Shown here: positions 46,301 through 57,000 of the stretch, piece after piece
Position numbering within the stretch: the stretch's first letter is position 1
How the letters are laid out: every line of letters begins with the position of its first letter
Source of the DNA: Bostrychus sinensis
Lineage: Eukaryota > Chordata > Actinopteri > Gobiiformes > Eleotridae
Reading direction: 5' to 3'
Assembly: GCA_020698575.1 (NCBI GenBank)
Contig: CM036247.1
Location: 33,662,586 to 33,726,585 of the forward strand
Length of the DNA stretch: 64,000 nt
Translations under genes and position numbers: made by a program
Notes under the pieces: model-generated
The model's input: the letters and a program-made list of their open reading frames with translations, nothing else
Database searches by the model: none
What the model was told of the DNA's origin: nothing

Positions 46301-48590
46301 TAAAAAAGGACATGCATTTATAGGCAATGCAATCACTGAAGAGGCACGCAGTATATTTCTGACAATACCTCACCTGTGTTATTATAAAAGTGACATAAAA
46401 CAAGTTCAGACAGACGTCATGACAAATATTTTTGTGGCCTGTAGTGTTTTCTGGAGCCACTGTCTACAGCCCAGTGTGATGAGACTGAAGACTCATCCAT
46501 CTCTTGTCATTTACACAAAAATGGTTTTATTTCTGCTGCGGTTATTGGTTAGCCTGGGTCTATTTATGTAATTTTACCAAAATCATTGTGGGTCCAGTGC
46601 AGACCACAAGCTATATTGTTATAATGTGTTTTTTTTTTTCTATTTAAAAAGTGCAAAGGCCTATTTAACAATGTAGTATACCTGTCCACATTATTGGAAC
46701 AGTTGATGTTTAAAATATCAAAATAGATTCAATTTGAATTTTGGAGAGGAGTAAAACCATAAATTGTGCTCATTTTTTTTTCTCCAACCCAGTTGCCAGC
46801 TGTAAATATATATAAAATACACCAGAATGTGGAAAATTATACCTGTACAAAATGTCCCTGAGGGAAGGCCCCTAGACCCTCCAACCATATATACATAGGA
46901 TCAGGGCTTGACATGAATTTTTTTGCTCACTGACCCCTGTGGCAAGTCCTTTTCAAAAGTTACTAGCCACATAGTGTTTTTACTAGCCAGAATTTAAGGA
47001 GTTTAAGTTTAGACAAGGATTTATTTGTGGAAAACAGGTTTACCTTGGTGGAATAAATTTGCAACTTTTTGCATGTGGTCTTAATACATTTGTTTTGTTT
47101 TGTTTTTTTGGCGGGGGTGGGGGTGGGTGGGGTTCTCGGCTCATGATGAATTATTCTGTTTGAAATTAGTTGTTAACTCAAATATACCTAGCAACAGGAA
47201 TTTAGGAACAAAATTTAAGATACATGCATAAAATCCCACCACCCAAAATGGCTAGTGAGACTAAAAGTATTAAAAGTAAAAAAAAAAAGTTAAAAAGTTA
47301 AAAACTGTGGAAAAAAACACTTCTGCATGATGGGATGGGGGAATGTGCTTATGATGTCACTTGTCAGGCATACTGTAGCACCAGAAAATGCCCAGGTCCT
47401 AGAATATAATTTTAAAGCAAGACAGAGTAGGAACCCTGTCCGATTGCTATTGATTACCAGAGTAGAACAAATGGTGTACAGTACACTACAGTTTGAAGCC
47501 CCTGACCCAAAACACACAGTTTAAAATTCATTCATTCATTCATTTTCTACCGCTTATTCCCGTTAAGGGTCGCGGGTGACTGGAGCCTATCCCAGTAACT
47601 TTGGGCTGTAGGCGGGGTACACCCTGGACAGGGGCCAGCTTGCCGCAGGGCTACAGTTTAAAATATTATCTTGAAAAAGTCTGTAAAGACAGGGATTAGG
47701 CAGGTCACATGAGTATTCTATTTTATTAATATACAGTAGTAGGATTTCTCTTTTGGTTTTATATGTAGAGTATCAGGACTTCTTTTTCTCTAATGTTTGT
47801 CCTTTTACCTGTGTGACCCTGAGGTTCCCCTCTGGGCTGCACCCTGAAGGTCCCAGAGGGGGCTGTCCCTAATGAACACGGCACGTGGCTGTACGGTCGA
47901 GGAGGCTGGTGTGACGGACTGCAGGTCAACCCCTGGAGGGTGGATGTCACTAAACAGGTGGGGATGTCTAAAACTGCATCAGCAACTGAACAGTAATAGT
48001 AATAGTTTTTTGAGTTGCACCCATCTGACATACGGTTTATGTAATATCGCATTATAGAAGAAAAATGAGTAATGGATACTGGATACAAGACACTCACCTT
48101 TGCTTCCAAGGAAACACCGGAGAACCTCTCTCCTCTGTAGGCGGGACGATCATGTTAGTAAATAAGGAGTAGAATTAAGACGCACCCTCTGACTCTGGCT
48201 TCCTTCTGTCATCCAAGACATGCACGTGTTAGATTCATATGTGAAAATTGTACCTAGTGAATGAATGTGAATATGTCCTGGATGTACCCCACCCAAGGCC
48301 CGTAGTTGCAGGGCTCCAGTCATAACGACCCCTTATTAAAACAGGACAGCGGAATGTCCAGTCCAGAGAAAAATAACCTTTAAGAGTGAATATCTTCAAG
48401 AATGCCTGAAGAGATGTTTATTTAGGTAGCTGTAATTAACTTTCTCAAGTATATTGTGTCGTTTCTGCAGGTGGATCTGCATTTCTCCAACTCCGTCCTG
48501 TACTACGGTTTGTTCAACGGCAGTGATCCTAATCCCTCACAGCAGCCTGGATACATCACCATGTCTTCTTTTCTTATCTTTTACAAGTGA
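34375..48590 (+). CDS. Secreted PNGase F-like protein, tandem copy 2 (13 exons, 682 aa)
   Basis: Exons: 34375-34549, 35823-36138, 38384-38523, 38599-38774, 38872-39032, 39775-39915, 40102-40223, 40641-40809, 44264-44412, 45478-45596, 45854-45980, 47824-47957, 48471-48590 (2049 nt, phases as in copy 1). Same layout: signal peptide, Glu run (4 against 6), Cys-containing central part, PNGase F-like C-terminal third (CPSSRDASCAHWDH, ELGRWITAFRR, GTWLYGRGGWCDG). Exon 13 lacks one codon (DLHFSNSV against DLGYFSNSI). Differences cluster in exon 3 (GCNGHNCG against GCTGPSCG), exon 4 (YDWLMGHWGQGSY against YDWLDGRWTKDPY), exon 10 and exon 11; exons 2, 5, 8 and 9 are almost identical. The function inferred is the same as copy 1, N-glycan processing outside the cytosol, but catalytic residues were not mapped. 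Its 3' end faces the collagen gene, 2.3 kb away. Confidence 0.82.
34643..35046 (+). repeat. TACTTAAGTA-rich TIR element, copy C (intron 1 of copy 2)
   Basis: Starts CAGGGGTGGAATGTAACGA and ends TAATTCTTCCACCACAG, with the usual ACTTTTACTTAAGTA body. Shorter than copies A and B. Confidence 0.8.
35280..35668. mobile_element. hAT-type MITE, TIR CRGGGTTYGTAC
   Basis: CGGGGTTTGTAC at the left is inverted as GTACGAACCCTG at the right. The body is built of GAAAATGCTTGA motifs, a well-known fish MITE pattern. It splits a GACTAAACCAGG-rich stretch also seen in copy 1 intron 1 (12830-13110). Confidence 0.7.
36620..36930. repeat. Teleost interspersed repeat (GGAAAAACTCCTAAAAAA type), copy 1
   Basis: CACTATCACAACA, TTGCCTCAAAGGGCTTCACA, TCCTTAGACCCTCC and GGTAAGGAAAAACTCCTA match in order a second copy at 55687-55900. 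A common fish short repeat; no coding content. Confidence 0.65.
37481..37838. repeat. 12-bp minisatellite AGAGACCAGCTC, about 30 units
   Basis: Five to six AGAGGCCAGCCC-type units, then more than 20 nearly perfect AGAGACCAGCTC units, in intron 2 of copy 2. The 12-bp length keeps frames open, so the 153-codon frame over it is spurious. Confidence 0.93.
40360..40585. repeat. AT dinucleotide and GTA/AGT trinucleotide microsatellites
   Basis: (TA)n at about 40360-40386 and an imperfect AGT/AGC tract at about 40457-40585, both in intron 7 of copy 2, shortly before exon 8. Confidence 0.8.
41960..42480 (-). mobile_element. DIRS-like retrotransposon fragment (RNase H region), intron 8 of copy 2
   Basis: Minus-strand frames read 'QTIWSLFGRADGNVCPTR', 'ESAHCPLWF', 'PWPQSLLYGGPLLPLI' and 'RLLLVAPFWPAWTWFQL'. 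The order W..FG.A..D, SAHCPLWF, AHPWP, LVAP.WP...WF is that of fish DIRS elements after the RT. Shifting frames show it is inactive. Confidence 0.7.
42788..43030 (-). other. Short open frame with a hydrophobic N-terminus, doubtful
   Basis: An 80-codon frame starting at TTG, not ATG, reads 'VWLLILLPIGTGAVVVYLL' then 'GRWRLRSLHQTYGAV'. A membrane anchor followed by basic residues vaguely recalls the start of short-chain dehydrogenases, but the dinucleotide-binding motif does not follow. Chance frame or pseudogene fragment. Confidence 0.2.
43568..43735 (+). repeat. Repeat family member beginning TGTGGCAGACAC (LTR-like?), copy 2
   Basis: Second member of the family at 10250, in intron 8 of copy 2. 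Shares TGTGGCAGACAC, TTGTACCGCAAAA and AATAAAG in order. Confidence 0.4.
43860..44110 (-). mobile_element. Tc1-like transposase remnant in intron 8 of copy 2
   Basis: The minus strand reads 'AWGCISAYVIGSLHTWKGTI' and then NAGKYIEVLQQH, a Tc1-type DDE domain before the second catalytic Asp, with a break before it. Homologous to the remnant at 30480-30740 in the same intron of copy 1. Confidence 0.75.
44413..45477. other. Intron 9 of copy 2, no gene seen
   Basis: Contains short repeats of the type CAAACCAAAACATG and a possible hAT-like end (CAGGGGTCTCCAACC near 45132). It lacks the foldback element of copy 1 and preserves the empty site near 45457-45471. Confidence 0.6.
47526..47655. mobile_element. 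RTE-like LINE 3' tail, short copy
   Basis: (ATTC)n, then GGTCGCGGGTGACTGGAGCC and GGGTACACCCTGGACAGG, the same as 11893-12190 but truncated after GCCGCAGGGCT. In intron 11 of copy 2. Confidence 0.65.
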
Positions 48591-48632
48591 TTTTACTTTT
48601 GTTCTCAATTAGGTATGACAATCAGTGTTAAT

Positions 48633-48638
48633 AATAAA
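48633..48638 (+). terminator. Poly(A) signal AATAAA of PNGase F-like copy 2
   Basis: AATAAA lies 43 bp after the TGA, the same spacing and context as in copy 1. Confidence 0.7.
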
Positions 48639-48694
48639 TTTCTATTTTCTTAACAGTTTTTGTTGCGTTGTGTGTTCTGTGTAAATAAAATCTG

Positions 48695-49090
48695 TCCAAT
48701 AAAATGGAAAAACACAGGGAAAAAGTATTGAACACATGTAGAAAGGGAGATACCAGAAGGCATGGAAAGCCAAGACACCATATGAAATCTCAGTGATCAG
48801 AAAGCACTCCTGTCTCTTGTCTGACCTACAAAAAGGTTTCTCTTTACAAAGGCGTCCCACAGGAAACCTCTCATGACAAATAAAAGCACAGAGCTCTCTC
48901 AAGACGTTGGCTCTAACTCATGATGACACTGGTTACAGAGCGATTTCTAAACTTCTGAATGTTTCAGTGAGCTCTGAACATCATTCTCACCTAAACCAGA
49001 CATGTTACAGACATATTTGTTGAGAAAAATGATGTGTTCAATAGTGATTTTACCAACTCTATGTATGTACAGTATGTGGGAACATAAGCA
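48695..49090 (+). mobile_element. Tc1-like transposon 5' fragment
   Basis: GAACACATGTAGAAAGGGAG, GCATGGAAAGCCAAGACACC, then GGTTACAGAGCGATTTCTAA (GYRAISKLL in frame), GTTTCAGTGAGCTCTGAACA. The order matches the 5' half of a Tc1-type transposon, heavily decayed. In the spacer between copy 2 and the collagen gene. Confidence 0.7.
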
Positions 49091-49476
49091 TAGAGACCTC
49101 TACAAGGCTAATGCAGTGTAACAAGATACAAATCCTACAAGATTTTACACATTTTAAAATAATTCCTCAAATCAGTGAATGAAAAATTTATTTTATTAAA
49201 CTGAAAATCATAAAACTGCAAGACTGTTGAGGTGCATTTTGAAATCAACTTGTAATGAATGGCATTTACATCTGTTAAAACAATAATTCAAATACAGATA
49301 CAAATACAAATACAGACTGGCTTCCCCCTGTAAGAAGTACAAACAACCTGTTGATGAGACTGATTTTCACAGGAATCTTGTCACATTTTGAACTTGGGAG
49401 ATTATGAGTCACCCCTAAGGGCTAATAATGAAGCTCTTCTATTAAGTCTATTAATAGACTTAATAATGTCTTAACC

Positions 49477-49783
49477 CAGTGGTTCCCAAACTTTTTAGAC
49501 CAACTACCAGACCAGAACTTTGGCTTTCAAAGTACCATCACAACTGAGAAAAATGAGCATTACTGCATAAGGACAAAACAAACACTAAACCAGGACTAAT
49601 CTAGGACTGAGGGGTGCATAAACTAGAACTGAGCAGTGGTCTACAATTTAAGCCCCAACTAAAGCAGGATGAAAACAAAACTAAAACTGGCACGAAATGT
49701 AACTAATTCAGTACCACAGAAATAAGTCAGCAAACCACCAGTGGTACCTGTGCCACAGTTTGAGAACCACTGTATTTGTCTCT
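49477..49783. mobile_element. hAT-type MITE, TIR CAGTGGTTCYCAAACT
   Basis: CCAGTGGTTCCCAAACTTTT is inverted as CAGTTTGAGAACCACTG at the right end, 307 bp in all. The interior carries ACTAAACCAGGACTAA motifs like those in intron 1 of both PNGase F-like genes. No matching target duplication. Confidence 0.7.
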
Positions 49784-50291
49784 AACCAGAATAGGCCTTT
49801 TTCACAAAAAATTGAAGTAATTACGCATCACATTATCCTATTTCCGGTTAGTGCTTGTCTAAGGCAAGATAGAGTGTTTTCTTAACAAGCTTACTAAATT
49901 TCACGTTTGGATGTAGAGACAGTTACAGAGGCAAAGGCTACAAAGCCTTTCATGAAGAATGACAAATGACAGCAGATAAACAATGTAGTATTCAAGTTTT
50001 TAGCTGTCTAAAATGAACTAACACAGCACAGACCTTTATACATTTACATTTAGCTTATTTTGACTTAGTGAAATCAACGGTGGTGTAAGCTATTTTAAGT
50101 AATATTCTGTAATAACCTCGTCCTGGATCTTTTGTGTCTGCATATGTATAGTACAAAGATTTTATTTTACTTCTGGTTGAAAATGCTTAAGTGTAAAAAA
50201 GGCCTACAAACAGTTTAAATTTTAAAAGGGTAAGAGCAACTAAGTACAACAGTATATCAAATATTACAACAATATAGTTAAAATATACATA

Positions 50292-50728
50292 GATCTGGCA
50301 TAACATTATGACCACCTACCAAATATGCAGCCTTATACACAACAAACTGCTGCTGTGTGTATTCTGACAATTTTCTCTCAGAACCAGCACTAACTTGTTT
50401 ATCAGTCTGAGCTACAGTAGCACGTCTGTTGGATGGGACCACACAGGCCTCAGTCTTCACTCTCCACCTGCATCACCTGTCGCTGGTTCACCTCTGTTCC
50501 TTCCTTCAACCACTTTTATAGAGATCCTGACCACTTCAGACTGGGAACACCACACAAGAGCTGCAGTTCTGGAGATGCTCTGACTCAGTCGTCTATAGCC
50601 ATCACAAATTTGCCCTTGTCAAACTAGCTCAACCTTAATATATCCCACCCACTAACAGGTGCCATGATGAAGAGATAATCTGTGTTGCTCATTTCACCTG
50701 TCAGTGGTCATAATGTTATGCCTGATTA
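50292..50728. mobile_element. Tc1/mariner-type non-autonomous element, TIR GGCATAACATTATGACCAC
   Basis: GGCATAACATTATGACCACC is inverted as GTGGTCATAATGTTATGCC at the right end. The interior shows the common fish block GAGATCCTGACCACTTCAGA. Non-coding; near the 3' end of the collagen gene. Confidence 0.75.
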
Positions 50729-50870
50729 GTGTACCAGTCCAACAATTTTATGACTAGATACCATGCTCATTGGTCTACATAATACATTTACAATTAGCTC
50801 AGCAGTAAAACGATTCTGTATTACTAGTGCAGTATGTAAACTGGACACAGGCACGGGTTGGTGACAGTGT

Positions 50871-51043
50871 TTAACCCTTGACACAGGTTTGTATGCAGCT
50901 CCTCTCCGTCTCAAACCGGTTTTCGTTTCCTGGACACCCTCCGAACCAGAACTGAGCGCAGGTGTTGGCGATGGGGTCGTAGTACCACTTCACCTGGTAG
51001 TCACGACAGGGTCCGGGGTCCAATGTCTGAGAGCAACGGCCAT
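50871..51043 (-). CDS. col28a1: col28a1 last exon: Kunitz/BPTI domain
   Basis: Phase-1 entry, 57 codons and stop. The six cysteines have Kunitz spacing (C-x8-C-x15-C-x7-C-x12-C-x3-C), with DPGPCRDYQVKWYYD and CAQFWFGGCPGNENRFET. The residue after the second Cys (P1) is Arg, which in this family favours trypsin-like proteases. The protein ends just after the last Cys (CVKG). Confidence 0.92.
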
Positions 51044-54000
51044 CTGGGAAAAAGCAGGCATATTTAGAGATATACAGTATCGTAAGCTTTAAAAGTCTGC
51101 ATTTTCTGTCATCTTGAGTTCATCTCTCTACACCTCCACAATGTAACTCCACATCTGACACAGTAAAATGGATTTGCAAATGTACATTTTCCAGTTCTTC
51201 TAGTTCTTGTCATTCGAACTTGGGTCACTCAAGTGAAAACTCAAGGCACGCCATCCCCTAGATATTTTACTCCATCTTTTACTGAGGGACATTTTTGAAA
51301 AGAGCAGCTATTATTTCCAGAGAGTCAACATTAGTCACTGTGCTTGGCAGTCACTCACTTGAGTAGTTGAGATACACATCTGATAATAATTATCATAGCG
51401 TTTTACATTCGCTGTATGCCATGCTGGGTGAATGACTCTACCTACTGAGCTACTGCCGCCACTGTCCCCATAAGGACTGGATCACAGACACACAATGAAA
51501 CCACTCTGCTCAGGCTGATGTCACTGGGAGCAGTTAACAGCAGAAGACAGGTTATTTTACTCATCTGAAGCTTAAAGTTTTCTCATTACTGCCTTCTTAA
51601 CCCTGAAACTACACCATGCACTCTTTCTTAAAAACATTTAGTGAAAATAGTGACATAAATTAGATAGATGAGATAGTTTAGCCTCTTACTGTGCTAATTT
51701 TGTGAATGAATGTGCACTAGGGTTGTCAAAATTCGATACCAAGATATTAATTGATACTAAAACGAGTATCTAAATTAGATGTTTATTTGGAAAAGTATTG
51801 ATAATGTGACGTCTTTACCTGCGCCACAGAAACACATAGCGCAGCCCCTCCCCTCCAGTGAATGAGTACAGGAGGAGGACAGGCTCAGTCAGCGCAGCAC
51901 AAAACTTTTCTTCATCAAAACAGCTCTTTAAATACAATTTACTAAAAGGTATTCACTCGATTACCTCTATCACAGCTGCGCAAAGAACTTGAGTTTCCAT
52001 GGGACGTCCCAAGCGGACCAAGTGTGCTCCGATCTGGGAGTCACTGCTCACCGGCATCAATCCAAACAGATATAAAACAGCCTAAATGTAACTGTAAATG
52101 TCTTGTTACCAGCGGAGCAAGGAGAGAGTGAGCTGTTAATGTTAGCAAAGCGGCCATATTTAACCCTCTGGGCACCTTAAAAATGTACATACACTCGTTA
52201 CCTTAGGGACCCGTATGGGACCTCTCATAAAATAGCTATAAAAATGTCAAATATTAATTTTTTTTTTTTACTTTTTTCACATGCAGTCCTTTCTACTGCT
52301 TCAGCCCTAACCATAGATGTGAAGTTTATTTTCATTTATTCATAATTTATATGTTTTTATGGTCTTTTTGTCATCAAAAATCCTGTTATTTTAGATGACA
52401 AAAACACAAAATCTGCCATTTTATCAAAAAATGAGTTGCAGAGTGGATCACTTGGGGTAAAGTTATTAGAGCTTTGACTAAGTCAATAATTAAGAACAAC
52501 ATTGGTTTTGATGCATTTTTATTTTTGGAGCAAAGACAGGTTTTGGTAAAAACTTACACTCGTTACCTTAAGTACGCGTTTGGGCCCATTGACTTCCATT
52601 ATAATGACAGATTTTTGACATACTGTAATCCTGACATATTATAATACTTTTTTCATGAAAACCTAATAAATCTAAGCCTTTACCTTCAAAATAAAGAGAA
52701 ATTAGGTTTTTGGTCAGATTGAACCCCTAAACCACCAGGGGCAGCAGAGCTTTATTACAGACAGTTTCAATGGAGGGCTGTTTTTCTTCTACCTTGCAAA
52801 ATGCATGGGAATAAAAACACTGAACACCAATAAATTGGTCTTGGTGTGTTAGGATCAATGTAACAGAGCGGTGGGAGTGTGGCTGAGAATATATTTTGTC
52901 CATGAGGTCATGAGGGAGTCTGAAACTCAAATATTGAAAGGCCAAATGGGCTCTGTTTATAAACAAGTGGAGTCAGTGTGTACCTGAGAATACTCTTCTG
53001 TGCGTGTGTGTGTGTGTGTGTGTGTGTCTGTGTGTGTGTGTGGGTCTGTGTGAGATTACAGTGATCAGAGGTCAAACAGGCTGTTGACATTTTTGTTCTT
53101 GACCCAGAGAGAGCCTCCTCTCTCCCATTGGACCTTGGTACAGCAGGTTTCTGCTCATTTCTTTTTAGGCACACAACAGAGGCAGGAGTGATGTTTCCTT
53201 TACCTTGTCATGTTTTGACTGACACCAGCAGTCCTTCCCCCCCGGCACCCTTTTAAAGTTTTTCACATGTCATTTTGGCATTTCTTATGCTTGGGTGGCA
53301 ACAAAAGGTTTCAAATGCAGTCATCTGGACTGACGTTTCACCTCTTATCCAAGAGTCTTTCTTAATTCTGAAATTGAACTGGTAAGAGTTTATCTGCTCC
53401 AGGTTTTAGACCTGAAACGAACTTCTGTTGGTTCAGGAGACTATGAATAACCTGAGTGGTTTTGGGTCGTTAGGAGTCCTTTGTCCTCAGCTGGAGTGAG
53501 AGTGGTTAACCCTCCCCAGCCTGGGCAGCTCCTTCAGATGTAAATGACCTGAGTGAAACTGGTTTGTTTTGTTTGGGTTTCAGGAGACTGTTGTAAACAG
53601 AAGGAAGGTTGCATCTGAGACCACCATTTCTGTTTAAAGAAGGTTTATCTTTTTTTTTATGCTTCTTTCACTCCTCACTCAAACCATCCTTTCTCTCTGG
53701 CTAAGATTCGGACCTCACTGTCCTCACAGGAGTGGTTTGTGGTCTTCAAGTGTAGGTGTACTGCAGATTCTGGTCCACTGGAGTTGGCCCTGCGGTGTTG
53801 GTATAACCGCTTGTGCAGAGGTTGTTTGGTTTCTCCAATGTACTGTTCACTGCAGTTCTCACTGCAGTGGATGGAGTACACAACATTGCTCTGTTTGTAA
53901 CTGGGAATTTTGTCCTTGGGGTGAACCAGTTTTTGTCTGAGAGTATTAACAGGTTTGAAATAAATCGGGATGTTGTGTTGGCTAAAAATTCTTTATGTTT

Positions 54001-57000
54001 CTCAGACAGGTTGGCAGGAAATGACTATATTGTTCCTTTTCGGCTCTTGTTCTTATAAAACACACTAACAAAAAAATCACCACCAGAGCCACCATTTTCT
54101 CATTGCACTGTGGGAAATAATTCCTTCATAATTCCCATTAGATAACAGTGACTCTAGACCAGCTTTTTACGGCTTTAAGAGGAAGAGTCTGAGTTTTAGC
54201 CCTTTTATGTAATGGCACAAAAAGTACAAATATATCAAAATTAGTGTTAGGCCTATTCAGTGACCTATCAGGACTGGTAATCCCTGCACAAACAAAAACA
54301 CTTTAATTATTTACTATTTAAAGATGCAATTTTTTTTTACAAATGTGTGGGAATGATGTGGGGGCCTGAGGGTTAAAAATGTGTTTTTAAGTTTTTCTGT
54401 GGATACTGTGATATTTTTGGTCAAGGGTATCATACAATCTGAATCTCATATCATCCTATACCTATATGATTTACTTATCTTTTTAGAGGTCCCACTTTTT
54501 AGACGTTCCTACTATATGTTAAAGTATGGATTACCTACCATGCAAACTGCCATTTTTCCCTATGCCTCTATTTCCATCAGTGACCAATAACTTTCATTCA
54601 TATTTGTTGCATCCTTTTATCATTTTTAGAATTTCTCAAGTTAAATCAGTTGAACAGTTACCTGGTGTTTGAGTGTGTGCAGGCAGTGGCAGTTGTGAGT
54701 CGTTCAGAGAGTCCCTCAGTGGTCCTGTGTCATCTGGTGCGGGCCCACTCCACATGGTGTCAGGGGTGGGCTTCTGTGTCTCCAACTGTGGGAGGAACTC
54801 TGCACTGTCCAATGGTCTCTGTGGTTCTGGACCCATTCTGTCCTCTGATATTGGTCCGGCTAGGGTTAAGTTGTGTTCTCCATCAGAATGTGAGGTTGGG
54901 ACACCAGGCTGTGACGAAATTAGTATACTATTTATATCTATTATTACACACCAGTCTTCTTTTCCCTTTTGGGGACGTCACAGTAAATCCTCTGTCTCTT
55001 AGTGTGCTGTCATTTCCATACTGTAGACTTTACACCAAAAGCCTGTCCTGACACAACCCTCCATTTATCCCAGGCTTGGGACTGGCACAAATGTACAGTG
55101 GCTTCTTACCACTAGCTGGACCCTTGTGAGGTCTCCAGAGGAAGTAGGCGTGTCTGTATGCTGTATCCTGATTGGTGCTTCTTCAACATAAGTAAAAATC
55201 TCGGGCAGCCCATCTGGAGCCAGCCTGGAGCTTGGTCTGGAGTTGAACAATCTCCTGTTGTTATCATCACAGATGTGGCTCAACAGTTTATTCTCCAGCA
55301 CTGAGAAAAAAAAAAAAGTTGATGATGATAGAAGAGATCGGGCCAGTCTTCTTCTGTAAAGGCATTTTTGTTAAATGTGCTTTGGACATTTTTTTAATAG
55401 AGCATGTGCCAACTGTTACAATAAAGCAAAGTACAAAAGATACATCCATATTACAGACAGTACATTTTGTGCAATTATAATTATTAGTGATGTAACAATA
55501 TCCAAATCTCATGGCATGGTACTATCATGATATTAACCTCATGGTATGATATTGCAATAATGTGGGGAGGTTCAAGGTTTTGTAGAAATGCTCACAGTAA
55601 CAAAACATATTCTCTAAAAATGCCACGACAAGCCTTTAGTTAATTTATTAAACAAAGGATCATGGTTTATGTAGTTCCCTCCGCTTTTTCAATTCAATTT
55701 TTTTTAATATAGCCCAATATCACAACAGCAGTCGCCTCAAAAAGCTTAACAGGAATAAGGCACACACAATTAATCCCTGTCCTTAGGCCCTCCTTCTCGG
55801 TATGTAAAAACTCCTAAAAAACCCGGCTGTGGGGAAAAAAAAGCCTAGGGAGACCACATTAAAGGAGAAATCCTCTACCAGGAAGGGCAGGCTCTAAATG
55901 TGTCTAGACTGGGGAAGTTTAGGAAGTCCATTAGCTCATCTATAGTATCATAGTTCAGGTCTGTAAGGATGCTTTTTACCATTCACCATTCCACTGCAAC
56001 AGAACAATGGCTATTAGCCCTGGAAGCTCACCATTCAATATTGTAAAAGTCCACAACGATATTGAGACTTTTGATATTGCGATATTATGAAATTGCCAAT
56101 ATTGTTACATCCCTAATAATTTTGTCAGAATCTAGTCCTAATAATGACTAAGAAAGCTGATCAGTATTTGGGACAATGTGGATTTATACATGAATAAAGC
56201 TATACAGTATAAACATACGAGGAGTGTGAGAAGATCTTGTGGAATCAAAACATCACAAGATTTCTCGTGGAAGTGAAAAGCTGTTTCATTTTCTTGTGAT
56301 CAGTTTGTTTTTGCACTTTTCACAGGGAGGGAAGCCAGTCAGTTTGTGCCAGTATCATCTACCTCAAATAATAGAAGTAAATGCTATGGATTTAACAACA
56401 TTGACAGCATTATGACATCACAAAATTGTAGGTGTCACATAATCGCCAAGGACTCAATAATATTGAAATGTAAGCTCCCGGGGATAATATGCATTGTTTT
56501 GTTACAGCGGAGTGGTAAAACAGCAGATGGAACTACATAGACCATGATCCTTTGTTCCATTTCAGTGCAGCCAACATGACAAATTATTATTTAATTCTTA
56601 ATTCTTTGACATATTACATTAATTAATGCACTAAAAGTTCAGCAGGAACGTTTTTAGAAATTAAGTTTTGTTATCGTGAACATTTCTACAATACTGTGAG
56701 CTTCCCCACAATATCACAAAAAATATCAAACTGTCAGATTTTGTTTCATCCCTAGTAAATGCCATTTATTATAAAAACCTCTCGTCTCATTCTTGCGGAC
56801 CCAATCTTGTGTCACACCCCTAATACACACTAGGGGTGTTTTTAAAAATCGATACGGGGATATATTGTGAAGTACTTCTAGACAATGCTACTGTATCAAT
56901 ACAGCTGTTTGAATGACATTAATCCATTATAAACGGATGCAAATGCAGTTTTAAACACACACAGTAAACACATTTCTGCCATAGGTGTCAGCATACAGCA

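Noticed and set aside
51717..52150. A full hAT element starting CTAGGGTTGTCAAAATTCG
   Set aside because: Only one end was found; no inverted partner or target duplication, so no element was called.
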